This document shows, in pieces, positions 36,408 to 46,385 of a stretch of 64,000 nucleotides of DNA. The DNA comes from Roseiarcus sp963809245. Its GTDB lineage: Bacteria; Pseudomonadota; Alphaproteobacteria; Rhizobiales; Beijerinckiaceae. The notes under the pieces are model-generated. The model worked only from the letters and a program-made list of their open reading frames with translations. It was not told where the DNA came from and made no database searches. Location of the stretch: assembly GCA_963809245.1 (NCBI GenBank), contig CAWEIU010000003.1:558001-622000 (forward strand), in the 5' to 3' direction. Position 1 is the first letter of the stretch. Each line of letters opens with the position of its first letter. The position numbers were made by a program, and so were the translations under genes.

Positions 36408-37043
36408 TCAGCCGCTTGTCGTCGCGGTCTTCGCCCCGCTGAAGGTCTTCGCGCCGCCGAGGTCGAGCCAGACGTTCGGGTCCTCTTGCGCTTGGCGCTT
36501 GATGAATTGGTAGCCCGTCGCGTCCCACGGCACGATTTCGTCGCGTAAATTGTCGAGCACGAACTCGCCGCGATCCGTCTTGACGGTGAGGATCGCGTGG
36601 CCCTCCCCTGCGAGGTCGCGCACGATCGTCATCAGCAGCGCCTGCCGGGGAAAGCCGAGGTCGATGAGCTGCTTGCGCTTGAACAAGGCGTAAATCTTGC
36701 AGTCGCCCTTGCCGTCGATCGGATAGTCCCAATGATCGAGCATGGTGCCCCAATGCTCGAGATTGGTCACCGGCTCGATCGAATTGTTGACCGACTTGTT
36801 GATCTTGTTGAGAATCGCCCAGGTTTTCGCGGTGAGGCGCAGGTCGAGCGGCTCCAGCTTGCCGAGCCTGCATTCCTCCGGCCGGCGCCCGCAAAAGTCG
36901 ACCCACCCGTAAGGCACCGAGGTCGCGCCGCCCACCGCGGCGTAGCTCGCGACCGGCAACTTAGGCTCGGAAGCCTGCGTGGCTCCGACAATGGTCCCGA
37001 ACAGGACAGCGCCGCAAGCCGCCCGCACAACCCACCCGAACAT
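36408..37043 (-). CDS. Transglutaminase-like cysteine proteinase (BTLCP)
   Basis: 211 residues with a signal peptide (VVRAACGAVLFGTIVGATQA). Catalytic C in GKGDCKIYALFKRKQLIDLG, H in GEGHAILTV, D in GEFVLDNLRDEI. BTLCP family (DUF920), found in alphaproteobacteria as an exported cysteine protease-like protein, in other bacteria often LapG-related. No LapD-like partner is nearby. Confidence 0.88.
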   Translation of the reverse strand: MFGWVVRAACGAVLFGTIVGATQASEPKLPVASYAAVGGATSVPYGWVDFCGRRPEECRLGKLEPLDLRLTAKTWAILNKINKSVNNSIEPVTNLEHWGTMLDHWDYPIDGKGDCKIYALFKRKQLIDLGFPRQALLMTIVRDLAGEGHAILTVKTDRGEFVLDNLRDEIVPWDATGYQFIKRQAQEDPNVWLDLGGAKTFSGAKTATTSG

Positions 37044-37395
37044 GGTCTTCCCTCGCTCTAATCGACGCGAGGAGGATCGGCGGCGGCGCTTGGCGGGGGG
37101 CGAAATAATTCAATAAAATTCGATCGATCCCGCGTGTTTGCGAGGGTGAAAATTCTTAAGGTTGACTGAGGGTTGCAAAGCCGGGGGCTTGCCGCGCCGC
37201 CACCCGCGCCCTGCGCTGGGTCCAGGCAGCCGCGATCTTCTCGTTGTGAAGCGCCGACGTTCCTAGGCCCGGTTTCCCCTGGGCATGACAGCCGCGAACG
37301 GGCATCCCCGTCGCGATCTGGGAAATCCGAGCTTCTCGCCTTCCTGGCGGCCAAGCCGCAGTCTATACACCATTCCGGGCGAGGCTCTCGCGACG
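37044..37395. other. Intergenic region with partial dispersed repeat
   Basis: Between the BTLCP gene and kup. Contains a degraded copy of the GGGTCCAGG...CTGGGCATGACAG repeat (37204-37305); otherwise nothing recognised. Confidence 0.5.
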
Positions 37396-39291
37396 ATGGA
37401 GAATGGAGTGGCTGAGCAGCAGGTGGCTTCGGGGGCCGTATCGAACCCGCGGCTGGCCGCCATGAGCCTCGCCGCGCTCGGCGTCGTGTTCGGCGACATC
37501 GGCACCAGCCCGCTCTACACGCTCAAGACCGTGCTCGATTTGACCGGCGCGCATCCCGACCCGGCGGCGATCCTCGGTTCGCTGTCGCTGATCCTCTGGA
37601 CGCTCTTCATCGTCACGACAGTCAAATACGTCAATTTCGCCATGCGGATCGACAACGACGGCGAAGGCGGCATCATCGCCCTGATGACGCTGCTCGGCGT
37701 CAAGCGGCAGCATCGGCCGATCCTCATCGCCGCCGGTCTCTTCGGCGCGGCGCTGATTTACGGCGACGGCGCGATCACGCCGGCGATCTCGGTTCTCTCC
37801 GCGCTCGAAGGCGTCGAGCAGATCGCCCCGTCGCTGCAGACCTACGTGCTGCCGGCCGCGGTCGCGATCCTGCTGGCGCTGTTCGCGTTCCAGCCGCAGG
37901 GCACGGCGCGGATCGGGCGCGCCTTCGGGCCGATCATGCTCGTTTGGTTCCTCGTCATGGCCGCGCTCGGGCTTTACGGCATCGCGCTTCATCCGTCCGT
38001 TCTCGTCGCCGTCAACCCGCTGTACGGTCTGCGCTTTCTCGCCTCGGGAGGGACGGCCGGCTTCCTGGTCCTCGGCGGCGTCTTCCTCTGCGTGACCGGC
38101 GCCGAGGCGCTCTATGCCGACATGGGGCATTTCGGGCCGGGCGCGATCCGCTTGGCGTGGAGCGGCCTCGTATTCCCCAGTCTGATCATCAACTACGCCG
38201 GACAGGCGGCGCTGGTGCTGGACGGCGCGCCCACGGACGGCAACATCTTCTATCGCCTGTGCCCGGCGCCGCTGCTGACGCCGCTGATCCTGCTGGCGAC
38301 GATCGCGACGGTCATCGCCAGCCAGTCGATCATCACCGGCGCCTTCTCGATGACACGGCAGGCCATCACCTTGGGCTGGCTGCCCCGCCTCGTCATCAAG
38401 CAGACCTCCGAGGAGGGCTATGGCCAGATCTACGTCGGCGCCGTGAATTGGCTGCTCATGATCGTGACCCTCGCACTGACGCTCGGCTTCGGCAAATCCG
38501 ACAATCTCGCGGCGGCCTACGGCATCGCCGTCTCGCTGACCATGCTGATCACGAGCGTGCTGCTCTTCATCGCGATGCGCGAAATCTGGGGCTGGAGCCT
38601 CATCGCCGCCGGCGCCGTGGCGGCCGGATTCATCGTCGTCGACGGCAGCTTTTTCGTCGCCAACATGGCCAAGGTGCTGGAGGGCGGCTACGTCCCGCTG
38701 CTGCTGGCGGGCGCGGTCTACGGCGTCATGTGGATCTGGCACCGCGGCGCCGTCGCGGTCCACAAGCAGGTCGTAGCGCAGCAGATGCCGACCTCGGCCT
38801 TCCTCGCCGAACTGCAATCCGGGCGCATCGCCCGTGTGCCAGGCGCGGCCGTCTTCCTCACGCGTGCGAAAGACGAAACGCCGCCCGTGCTCGCTTGGCA
38901 TATCCGCAAGAATCGCTCGCTGCACGAGAGCGTCCTCACGCTCACCATGACCGTCGTCTCCTCGCCGCGCGTCGATCACGACAAGCGTTTGACGGTGACG
39001 CGCGTCGCCGACCATATCTGGCGCGCCGAGGCGCTGCTCGGTTTCATGGAGCAACCCAACGTGCCGGCGCTGCTCGCCCAGTGCCATATCCTCGGCGCCG
39101 CGATCGATCTGACGGACGTCACCTATTACGTCGGGCATGAGACCATCGTGGCGCGCGAGGACGGCAAGGGCCTGTGGCGTTGGCAGGAGGCCCTGTTCGC
39201 CGCAATGGGACGCAACGCCGCACGCATCAGCGACTACCTCAGACTGCCTTCGGACAACGTCGTCGAAATCGGACGCGAGATCGAGATTTAG
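37396..39291 (+). CDS. kup: Low-affinity potassium transporter Kup
   Basis: 631 residues, about 12 membrane segments. Signature ALGVVFGDIGTSPLYTLKTV at the start, then NDGEGGIIALMTLL, YGDGAITPAISVLSALEG and GAEALYADMGHFG, with a cytoplasmic C-terminus. H+/K+ symporter of the KUP family. Start ATG 37396. Confidence 0.95.
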   Translation: MENGVAEQQVASGAVSNPRLAAMSLAALGVVFGDIGTSPLYTLKTVLDLTGAHPDPAAILGSLSLILWTLFIVTTVKYVNFAMRIDNDGEGGIIALMTLLGVKRQHRPILIAAGLFGAALIYGDGAITPAISVLSALEGVEQIAPSLQTYVLPAAVAILLALFAFQPQGTARIGRAFGPIMLVWFLVMAALGLYGIALHPSVLVAVNPLYGLRFLASGGTAGFLVLGGVFLCVTGAEALYADMGHFGPGAIRLAWSGLVFPSLIINYAGQAALVLDGAPTDGNIFYRLCPAPLLTPLILLATIATVIASQSIITGAFSMTRQAITLGWLPRLVIKQTSEEGYGQIYVGAVNWLLMIVTLALTLGFGKSDNLAAAYGIAVSLTMLITSVLLFIAMREIWGWSLIAAGAVAAGFIVVDGSFFVANMAKVLEGGYVPLLLAGAVYGVMWIWHRGAVAVHKQVVAQQMPTSAFLAELQSGRIARVPGAAVFLTRAKDETPPVLAWHIRKNRSLHESVLTLTMTVVSSPRVDHDKRLTVTRVADHIWRAEALLGFMEQPNVPALLAQCHILGAAIDLTDVTYYVGHETIVAREDGKGLWRWQEALFAAMGRNAARISDYLRLPSDNVVEIGREIEI

Positions 39292-39327
39292 CGCGATACG
39301 AATTGCAACAACTGAAGGAGCTTCGGC

Positions 39328-40284
39328 TTGCCCCCAAATACCCCCTCCGCCGGATCGCAGGAATACGTCGGCGATCCCCGCAACGACGACGTGCTCATCA
39401 GCGTCGACGGCGTGCTGACGCCGCGCCCCGAGGCGAAAGTCTCCGTCTTCGATTCCGGCTTCGTTTTGGGCGACGGCGTCTGGGAGGGGCTGCGTCTCAA
39501 CGCGGGCCGCATCGCTTTCCTCGATAAGCACTTCGACCGCCTGTGGAACGGCGCCAAGATGCTGCGGATCGACATCGGCCTCTCGCGGGAGGCGCTCACG
39601 GCGCGCCTGTTCGACGTGATCGAGGCCAACGACATGCGTGACGGGGTTCATATCCGTCTGATGGTGACGCGCGGCGTCAAGCGATCGCCCTATCAGGACC
39701 CGCGGCTGACGGTCGGCGGCGCGACGATCGTCATCATCCCGGAATGGAAGGTCCCGCGGCCGGAGATGCTGGCGCGCGGCCTCAATCTCTTCACGGTGCA
39801 TGTGCGGCGCACCGGGCCGGCCGAGCAGGACCAGAAGCTCAATTCGCATTCCAAGCTCAACTGCGTCCTCGCCTGCATCCAGGCGATGGAGGCGGGCGCG
39901 GACGAAGCGCTGATGCTCGACGATCGCGGCTTCGTGGCGACCTGCAATTCGACGCATTTCTTCATTGTGCGCAACGGCGAATTGTGGACCTCGGGCGGCG
40001 GCTATTGTCTGGGCGGCATCACCCGCGACGCCGTCTTGCGGGCCGCGCGCCGCGGCGGAATTCCCGCCTATGAGAAGGACTTTTCGCTGTTCGACGTCTA
40101 CGGCGCGGAGGAAGCGTTCTGCACCGGAACCTTCGCCGGCCTGACGCCGGTCGTCAAAGTCGACGGGCGCCCGATCGGCGACGGCGCGCGCGATCCTGCC
40201 GACGCGTCCGGCCCGATCACCCGGCGGCTGCGCGCGCTCTACAAGGAGCTCGAAGCCGAGGAAGCGCTGGGGAGAGCGGGTTGA
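39328..40284 (+). CDS. Class IV aminotransferase (BCAT / D-amino-acid type)
   Basis: 318 residues. PLP fold type IV motifs: VFDSGFVLGDGVWEGLRL, KLNSHSKLNCVLACIQAMEA (K is the likely Schiff-base lysine), ADEALMLDDRGFVATCNSTH and EEAFCTGTFAGLTPV. TTG 39328 is supported by GAAGGAG eight bases upstream. Could act on branched-chain or D-amino acids; specificity not decidable. Overlaps the next gene (TGATG). Confidence 0.85.
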   Translation: MPPNTPSAGSQEYVGDPRNDDVLISVDGVLTPRPEAKVSVFDSGFVLGDGVWEGLRLNAGRIAFLDKHFDRLWNGAKMLRIDIGLSREALTARLFDVIEANDMRDGVHIRLMVTRGVKRSPYQDPRLTVGGATIVIIPEWKVPRPEMLARGLNLFTVHVRRTGPAEQDQKLNSHSKLNCVLACIQAMEAGADEALMLDDRGFVATCNSTHFFIVRNGELWTSGGGYCLGGITRDAVLRAARRGGIPAYEKDFSLFDVYGAEEAFCTGTFAGLTPVVKVDGRPIGDGARDPADASGPITRRLRALYKELEAEEALGRAG

Positions 40285-41051
40285 TGAGCGCCGACGCTTC
40301 CGGGATCGTCCGCATCGCCATGTGGTCCGGTCCGCGCAACATCTCGACTGCGATGATGCGCTCGTTCGGCTCCCGCGCCGATTGCGCGGTGAGCGACGAG
40401 CCCTTCTACGCCGCCTATCTCGCGGCGACGGGACTCGATCATCCGATGCGTGACGCGGTGATTGCCTCGCAGCCGAGCGACTGGCGCGCGGTCGCAAAGG
40501 CCATGACCGGCCCCGCCCCTGGGGGCAAAGCGGTCTGGTACCAGAAGCATATGACGCATCACATGCTGCCCGACTACAGGCTCGATTGGTGCGATGGTCT
40601 CGTCAACGCCTTCCTCATTCGGGCGCCGGAGGCGGTGCTCGCGTCCTATGCGCAAAAGCGGGAGGGCGAGTTCAACCTGGAAGAGATCGGATTGCCGGCG
40701 CAGCTCGCGCTGTTCGAGCGCACCGCGCAGCGTCTCGGAGCGGCCCCGCCGGTCGTCGAAGGGCAAGACGTGCTCGCCGATCCCAGGGGAATGCTGACCG
40801 CGCTTTGCTCCGCCTGTGGCATTGGGTTCGACGAGGCCATGCTTTCCTGGGCGCCGGGCCGCCGCCCGAGCGACGGCGTTTGGGCCCCCGCCTGGTACGA
40901 CGCGGTGGAGCGCTCGACCGGCTTTGCGCCCCCCCGCCGCGAAGCCGGTTTCGAGGATCTGCCCGATTCCTTGAGGCCAATCGCCGAGGCCGCCCGCCCG
41001 CTCTACGAAAGGCTGGCGCGCCACAAGCTCGCGCCCGTTCAACGCGCATGA
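40284..41051 (+). CDS. Sulfotransferase-like protein
   Basis: 255 residues. N-terminal MWSGPRNISTAMMRSFGSR has the sulfotransferase 5'-phosphosulphate loop pattern. Also LIRAPEAVLASYAQKREG, like the 3'-phosphate-binding part. In related genomes this gene follows a class IV aminotransferase, as here (start overlaps its stop). Substrate unknown. Confidence 0.7.
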   Translation: MSADASGIVRIAMWSGPRNISTAMMRSFGSRADCAVSDEPFYAAYLAATGLDHPMRDAVIASQPSDWRAVAKAMTGPAPGGKAVWYQKHMTHHMLPDYRLDWCDGLVNAFLIRAPEAVLASYAQKREGEFNLEEIGLPAQLALFERTAQRLGAAPPVVEGQDVLADPRGMLTALCSACGIGFDEAMLSWAPGRRPSDGVWAPAWYDAVERSTGFAPPRREAGFEDLPDSLRPIAEAARPLYERLARHKLAPVQRA

Positions 41052-41157
41052 AGCCCGGCGGGGCGAGGAAAACGCCGTCGCCCTCGCGCGAAATTTCCTT
41101 AACACAATGCGTTAGCGCACTTGACGGCGCAACGAGCCCATCGCATCAGGGCATTTG

Positions 41158-41982
41158 ATGCCCATGCTCGTCCTGCCCTTTCCCGCGATCAACCCCATCT
41201 TGTTTCAATGGGGTCCGCTCGCGATTCGTTGGTACGCGCTGTCCTACATCGCCGGCCTGATCGCCGGATGGTGGCTGATCCGCCGCCTCGTCGCCAACGA
41301 CAAGCTCTGGAACGGCGTCGCGCGCCCGAGCGCCGACAGCATCGACGATCTCCTTGTCTACTGCGCGCTTGGCGTCATCGTCGGCGGCAGGCTCGGCAAT
41401 GTGCTGTTCTACGACCCGAGCTTTTACTTCGCCCACCCGATCGAAATCTTCAAAGTCTGGGAAGGCGGCATGGCCTTTCATGGCGGGCTGATCGGCGCGG
41501 CGCTCGGCGTCGCGCTGTTCGCGCGCCGCTACCAGACGCCCGTTCTGACCGTGTGCGACCTCGCCTCGCTGGCGGCGCCGATCGGCATTTTCCTCGGCCG
41601 TCTCGCCAATTTCATCAAGCCGGAGCTTTGGGGCCGGCCCACCGACGTGCCATGGGCGATGGTCTTTCCCGGCTCCGACGGTCTGCCGCGGCACCCCAGC
41701 CAGATCTACGAGGCCCTGCTCGAGGGCCTCGCCGTCTTCGTCATCCTGAACATCGCGGCGCGCTGGGGCGCGCTGCGCCGTCCCGGCCTCGTCGCCGGCT
41801 TGTTCGGCGTGCTCTACGCCGTCGCCCGCACGACATGCGAGTTCTTTCGCGATCCCGATCCCCGCCTCGAAGATCTCGGCAACGGCCTGACGATGGGCAT
41901 GGTTCTGTCGGCGCCGCTGCTCGTCATCGGCGTCGCCCTCATCGCCTGGAGCCTGCGCGGCCGACCCCGGAGAACGGCATGA
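41158..41982 (+). CDS. lgt: Prolipoprotein diacylglyceryl transferase
   Basis: 274 residues, inner-membrane enzyme adding diacylglycerol to the lipobox cysteine. Motifs: IRWYALSYIAGLIAGWWL, GGRLGNVLFYDPSFY, WEGGMAFHGGLIGAALGV, FLGRLANFIKPELWGRPTD and HPSQIYEALLEG. ATG 41158 chosen; TTG 41155 and ATG 41164 are possible. Overlaps the next gene by ATGA. Confidence 0.95.
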   Translation: MPMLVLPFPAINPILFQWGPLAIRWYALSYIAGLIAGWWLIRRLVANDKLWNGVARPSADSIDDLLVYCALGVIVGGRLGNVLFYDPSFYFAHPIEIFKVWEGGMAFHGGLIGAALGVALFARRYQTPVLTVCDLASLAAPIGIFLGRLANFIKPELWGRPTDVPWAMVFPGSDGLPRHPSQIYEALLEGLAVFVILNIAARWGALRRPGLVAGLFGVLYAVARTTCEFFRDPDPRLEDLGNGLTMGMVLSAPLLVIGVALIAWSLRGRPRRTA

Positions 41983-43070
41983 GCGCATTGGGCGACGAAA
42001 TCAAAGCGGCGATCGCCGGCGCCGGGCCGATCACGGTCGAGCGTTTCATGGAGCTCGCGCTCGCCCATCCCGAGCACGGCTACTACATGACGCGCGATCC
42101 GTTCGGCGCGGCGGGCGATTTCACGACCGCGCCGGAAATCTCGCAGATGTATGGCGAACTGCTCGGCCTGTGGGCGGCGGAGGTGTGGTCGTCGATGGGA
42201 CGCCCCAATCCCGTGCGGCTGATCGAACTCGGACCCGGGCGCGGCACCTTGATGAGCGACGCGCTGCGCGCCGCCCGCATCGTCCCCGACTTTCGCGCCG
42301 CGCTCGACGTGACGCTGGTCGAGACGAGTCCGACGCTCGCCAACATCCAATACGAATCGTTGCTGACCTGCGGCGCGCCGGTCGCCTGGGCGTCGAGCCT
42401 CGCCGAGGCGCCTGAGGGGCCGGCGATCCTCATCGCCAACGAGTTCCTCGACGCCTTGCCGGTTCGCCAATTCGTGCGCCGCGGCGGCCGCTGGCGCGAG
42501 CGCGTGGTGCGTCTCGACGACTCCGGCGAACTCGCCTTTGGCCTCGCCAACGAGTCCGAGCCTCATCTCAAGGCCGATGCGCCCGATGGCGCAGTGCTCG
42601 AAGTGAGCGCCGCCGGCCATCGCTTCATGTTCGAACTCGGCGCGCGGCTGGTCAAACAGGGCGGCGCAGCGCTGTTCGTCGACTACGGCCACGTGGCGAC
42701 CGAGCTCGGCGAGACGCTGCAGGCCTTGCGCGCCCATCGCTTCGTCGACCCGCTGATCGATCCGGGCGAAGCGGACATCACCGCGCATGTCGATTTCGCG
42801 GCGATGGCGCGCAGCGCGCGCGCAAGCGGCGCGGCGGTCTACGGGCCGATCGATCAGGGCGACTTCCTGCGCGCGCTCGGCATCGACACCCGCGCCCACG
42901 CGCTCGCCGAACGGGCGCCCGAACGCGCCCAGGAGTTCGAGACGGCGCGCCGGCGCCTCGTCGGCAAGGGCGAAGGCGAGATGGGCGCGCTGTTCAAGGC
43001 GATGGTGGTCGCGAACCGCTCCGTTCCGCCTCCGCCCGGTTTCCAGCCTTATTCGGCGCGCCAGACGTGA
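41979..43070 (+). CDS. MidA/NDUFAF7-type SAM-dependent methyltransferase
   Basis: 363 residues. YYMTRDPFGAAGDFTTAPEI and SQMYGELLGLWAAEVW are hallmarks of the family; SAM motif RLIELGPGRGTLMSDALRAA; ANEFLDALPVRQFV. The mitochondrial homologue methylates an arginine of complex I subunit NDUFS2; a similar role here is inferred. Between lgt and pgeF with 4 bp overlaps on both sides. Confidence 0.9.
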   Translation: MSALGDEIKAAIAGAGPITVERFMELALAHPEHGYYMTRDPFGAAGDFTTAPEISQMYGELLGLWAAEVWSSMGRPNPVRLIELGPGRGTLMSDALRAARIVPDFRAALDVTLVETSPTLANIQYESLLTCGAPVAWASSLAEAPEGPAILIANEFLDALPVRQFVRRGGRWRERVVRLDDSGELAFGLANESEPHLKADAPDGAVLEVSAAGHRFMFELGARLVKQGGAALFVDYGHVATELGETLQALRAHRFVDPLIDPGEADITAHVDFAAMARSARASGAAVYGPIDQGDFLRALGIDTRAHALAERAPERAQEFETARRRLVGKGEGEMGALFKAMVVANRSVPPPPGFQPYSARQT

Positions 43071-43843
43071 GCGCGGCCGATGTCCTCAGCGCGAGTGCGC
43101 TCGCGCTACCTGGCGTCGCCCACGCCTTCTTCACGCGCCGAGGCGGCGTCTCGAGCGGGGTCTACGGCTCGCTCAACGGCGGCGTCGGGTCGCGCGACGA
43201 GCGGGACGCGGTGCGCGAGAACCGGGCGCGGATGGCCGCGGCGCTCGCCGTCCCGCCCGACCGGTTCGTCGTGCCCTATCAAGTCCACTCAGCCGACGTC
43301 GTCGAACTGACCGAGCCGTTTTCCCCAGACGCGCGGCCGCGTTGCGACGGGCTTGTCACCACGACGCCGGGGCTCGCCCTTGGCGTGACGGGCGCCGACT
43401 GCGGGATGATCCTGTTCGCGGACCCGCAAGCGCGCGTGATCGGCGCGGCGCACGCCGGCTGGAAAGGCGCGCTCGGCGGCGTCGTCGAAGCGACGGTCGC
43501 GGCGATGGCGCGCCTCGGCGCGCGGCCCAGCTCGATTCACGCCGCGCTCGGCCCCTGCATCGCGCAAGCCTCTTACGAGGTGGGGCCGGAATTCGTCGCC
43601 GCGTTCAGCGCCGCAGACGCCGAGTCCGGCCGCTTCTTCGCGCCGAGCGTCAATTCGGAGCGCGCGATGTTCGACCTTCACGGCTACATCGCCGAACGCG
43701 CGCGACGCGCCGGCGTCGGACGTTTCGAGGACCTCGGCTTCGACACCTACGCCGACGAGGGCCGCTTCTTCAGCTACCGGCGCGCCACGCACCGCAAAGA
43801 GCCCGATTACGGCCGCCTTGTCGCGGCGATCGCGCTTCGTTAG
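43067..43843 (+). CDS. pgeF: Peptidoglycan editing factor / laccase-domain protein
   Basis: 258 residues from GTG 43067. YfiH family features: HAFFTRRGGVSSGVYGSLNG, VPYQVHSADVVEL, ALGVTGADCGMILFADPQAR, VIGAAHAGWKGALGGVVEAT and ALGPCIAQASYEVGPEF. The conserved His/Cys metal residues are present. Family members are purine nucleoside phosphorylases or oxidases and PgeF in E. coli. Ends the lgt-midA-pgeF unit. Confidence 0.92.
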   Translation: MSAADVLSASALALPGVAHAFFTRRGGVSSGVYGSLNGGVGSRDERDAVRENRARMAAALAVPPDRFVVPYQVHSADVVELTEPFSPDARPRCDGLVTTTPGLALGVTGADCGMILFADPQARVIGAAHAGWKGALGGVVEATVAAMARLGARPSSIHAALGPCIAQASYEVGPEFVAAFSAADAESGRFFAPSVNSERAMFDLHGYIAERARRAGVGRFEDLGFDTYADEGRFFSYRRATHRKEPDYGRLVAAIALR

Positions 43844-44031
43844 CGGCCCGCGATACGCTGTCACCCTTGCGAACACACGACGACGTTAACCGGATTTCTG
43901 TGTTAACGGCGTCTGGTCCTTAACGCTAACGCGCGATGATCGGTTCGCAATTGTTGAAAATGCGACCGGTTGCGCGCAAGTCTGGCGCAGCGTCTGGGCG
44001 CCGTCCCCCTCGCCCATGCCAGGCGGAGACC

Positions 44032-45333
44032 ATGCGAAGCGAAACCATTTCCATCCACGGCGGCTTCGACTGCGATCCGACGACCAAAGCGGTCGCGCCG
44101 CCGATCTATCAGAACGTCGCCTATGAGTTCGACAGCGCCGATCACGGCGCCGCGCTGTTCAACCTCGAGGCCGAAGGCTTTCGCTACAGCCGCATTGCCA
44201 ACCCGACGACGGACATCCTCGAGAAGCGCGTCGCGCAACTCGAAGGCGGCGCCGCCGCGCTCGCCGTCGCCTCCGGACAGGCCGCCCTCGCCTACGCCTT
44301 CCTGACGCTGGCCGACGGCGGCGGCAATATCGTCGCGCCGCCGCAGCTCTATGGCACCACGCATACGCTGCTCGCGCACACTTTGCGCAGCAACGGCGTC
44401 GAAGCGCGCTTCGCGCCGAGCGACCGCGCCGAGGACATCGCGCTTTTGATCGACGATGCGACGCGCGCGGTGTTTTGCGAAACGATCGGCAATCCCGCCG
44501 GCAACATCTGCGACATCGAAGCGATCGCCGCCGTGGCGCATGCGCGCGGCGTGCCGCTGATCGTCGACAATACGGTGGCGACGCCGATTCTGCTGTGCCC
44601 GATCGCGCATGGCGCGGACATCGTCGTGCATTCGCTGACGAAGTTCATGGGCGGCCACGGCGTCGCTATGGGCGGCGCCATCGTCGACAGCGGCGCCTTC
44701 GACTGGGCGGCGCAGCCCAAGCGGTTCCCGCAGTTCAACGAGCCCGACGAATCCTATCACGGCCTCGTCTATTCCGAGCGCTTCGGCGCCAAGGCCTATG
44801 TGGCGCGCGCGCGCAGCGTCTATCAGCGCACGACCGGCGCCGTGCTCGCTCCAATGAGCGCGTTCCTGCTGCTGCAAGGGATCGAGACCGTCGCGCTGCG
44901 CATGCAGCGCCATGTCGAGAATGGCCGCGCGGTCGCAGAGTTCCTGCGCGCCGATCCGCGCGTCGCATGGGTCGACTATGCGGGCTTTTCCGATAGCCCC
45001 TATTTCGCGCTGGCGCACAAATATCTCGGCGGACGCGCTTCCTCGCTGCTCACCTTCGGCATCAAAGGTGGCCTCGATCCGGCCAAGACGTTCTACGACG
45101 CGCTCGGCCTCATCAAGCGACTCGTCAACATCGGCGACGCGCGCACGTTGTGCTGCCATCCCGCATCGACGACGCACCGGCAGATGACGTCCGAGCAGCA
45201 GTTGCGCGCCGGCGTGCGGCCCGAGACGATCCGGCTCAGCGTCGGGCTCGAACATATCGACGACATCGTCGAAGATCTCGATCAGGCGCTGCGGGCGGTC
45301 CACGGGCCGGGCTCGCGCGCGGCGGCGGAGTAA
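44032..45333 (+). CDS. metY: O-acetyl/O-succinylhomoserine sulfhydrylase
   Basis: 433 residues, PLP-dependent Cys/Met metabolism enzyme. Motifs: SETISIHGGFDCDPTTKAVA, PPIYQNVAYEF, YSRIANPTTDILEKRVAQLE and the PLP lysine K204 in HSLTKFMGGHG. Makes homocysteine from acylhomoserine and sulfide. Start ATG 44032 with GGAG upstream. Five bases before metA, so substrate and product enzymes are coupled. Confidence 0.93.
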   Translation: MRSETISIHGGFDCDPTTKAVAPPIYQNVAYEFDSADHGAALFNLEAEGFRYSRIANPTTDILEKRVAQLEGGAAALAVASGQAALAYAFLTLADGGGNIVAPPQLYGTTHTLLAHTLRSNGVEARFAPSDRAEDIALLIDDATRAVFCETIGNPAGNICDIEAIAAVAHARGVPLIVDNTVATPILLCPIAHGADIVVHSLTKFMGGHGVAMGGAIVDSGAFDWAAQPKRFPQFNEPDESYHGLVYSERFGAKAYVARARSVYQRTTGAVLAPMSAFLLLQGIETVALRMQRHVENGRAVAEFLRADPRVAWVDYAGFSDSPYFALAHKYLGGRASSLLTFGIKGGLDPAKTFYDALGLIKRLVNIGDARTLCCHPASTTHRQMTSEQQLRAGVRPETIRLSVGLEHIDDIVEDLDQALRAVHGPGSRAAAE

Positions 45334-45337
45334 AGCG

Positions 45338-46372
45338 ATGCCGGTCGTCATCGAGCGAACCGCCCTGCCCTCGCCGGTCGCCAATCTGCGCGAACGACGG
45401 ACGCGGCGCGGCTCATTGCGCGACCGCGGCAAGCGGATCGAAATCGGTCTTGTCAACAACATGCCGGACGCGGCGGTGGCGGCGACCGCGCGCCAGTTCG
45501 TGCGGCTCGTCGATGCAGCGAGCGCCGAATTCGACGTGCGCCTGCGCCTGTTCGATCTCGAGACGCTGCCGCGCGGGGGAGAAGCCCGGCGCGCGATGGC
45601 CGAGGAATATCGCTCTGGCCAGGCGCTCAGGCTCGCGCAGTTGGACGCGCTGATCGTCACCGGCGCGGAGCCACGCGCCGCCGACCTGACGCAGGAGCCC
45701 TTCTGGCGCGAACTCTCGGGCGTGCTCGAGTGGGCCGACGCGCGGACGATCTCGACCGTCCTCTCCTGCCTTGCGGCGCACGCAGAGGCGCTACGCCGCG
45801 ACGGCCTCGCCCGCCGCAAGCTGGCGGCCAAACGTTCCGGCGTCTTTTCCATTCGGGTCGCTCAACAGCACGAACTCCTCGAGGGCTTCGACGCTGAGTT
45901 CGTGACGCCCCATTCACGTCACAACGATCTCGACGAAGCCGAACTCGCCGCCAAGGGCTACGCCATCCTCGCCCGCTCGGCGGAGGCGGGAGCCGACCTC
46001 TTCGTGAAAGAGGCGAACAGCCTGCTCGTCTTCCTGCAAGGCCATCCCGAATACGACGCCGACACGCTGGCGCGCGAATATCGCCGCGACATGCTGCGCT
46101 TCGTGCGCGGCGAGGCCGCAGTCATGCCGCGCGCGCCGAAGAACTATTTTCCTGCGCCCGTCGCCGCCGCGCTGAAGGACTTCGCCGCCAAAGCCGCGTT
46201 GCGGCCAGGGTCCGCGCTCGCAAGCGATTTTCCCGCCGCTGCGCTCGCGATGAACGCCGAGCCCTGGCGAGCCGCCGCCGAGCGGCTGTTCGGCAATTGG
46301 CTGGCGACGGTGGCGCGGCGAAAGGCCGCACGCGATGCGACGTCGTTTGCGGCGGCGCGGTGGGGCGGCTAG
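45338..46372 (+). CDS. metA: Homoserine O-acyltransferase (MetA)
   Basis: 344 residues. IEIGLVNNMPDAAVAATARQ; catalytic C144 in TVLSCLAAHAEAL, H192/H195 in VTPHSRHND and E238 in LQGHPEYDADTLA. Acylates homoserine; succinyl versus acetyl choice cannot be read safely. Functions just before MetY in methionine synthesis. Confidence 0.9.
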   Translation: MPVVIERTALPSPVANLRERRTRRGSLRDRGKRIEIGLVNNMPDAAVAATARQFVRLVDAASAEFDVRLRLFDLETLPRGGEARRAMAEEYRSGQALRLAQLDALIVTGAEPRAADLTQEPFWRELSGVLEWADARTISTVLSCLAAHAEALRRDGLARRKLAAKRSGVFSIRVAQQHELLEGFDAEFVTPHSRHNDLDEAELAAKGYAILARSAEAGADLFVKEANSLLVFLQGHPEYDADTLAREYRRDMLRFVRGEAAVMPRAPKNYFPAPVAAALKDFAAKAALRPGSALASDFPAAALAMNAEPWRAAAERLFGNWLATVARRKAARDATSFAAARWGG

Positions 46373-46385
46373 AAGGACGCGATGG

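Noticed and set aside
37363..40497. 1044-residue open frame on the minus strand
   Set aside because: Lies antisense to kup and the aminotransferase, both clear. Its Arg/Asp/His-rich sequence is typical of shadow frames in GC-rich DNA.
43844..44031. SAM-responsive riboswitch before metY
   Set aside because: The methionine genes make one likely in this group, but no SAM-II or SAM-V core pattern could be recognised in the leader.
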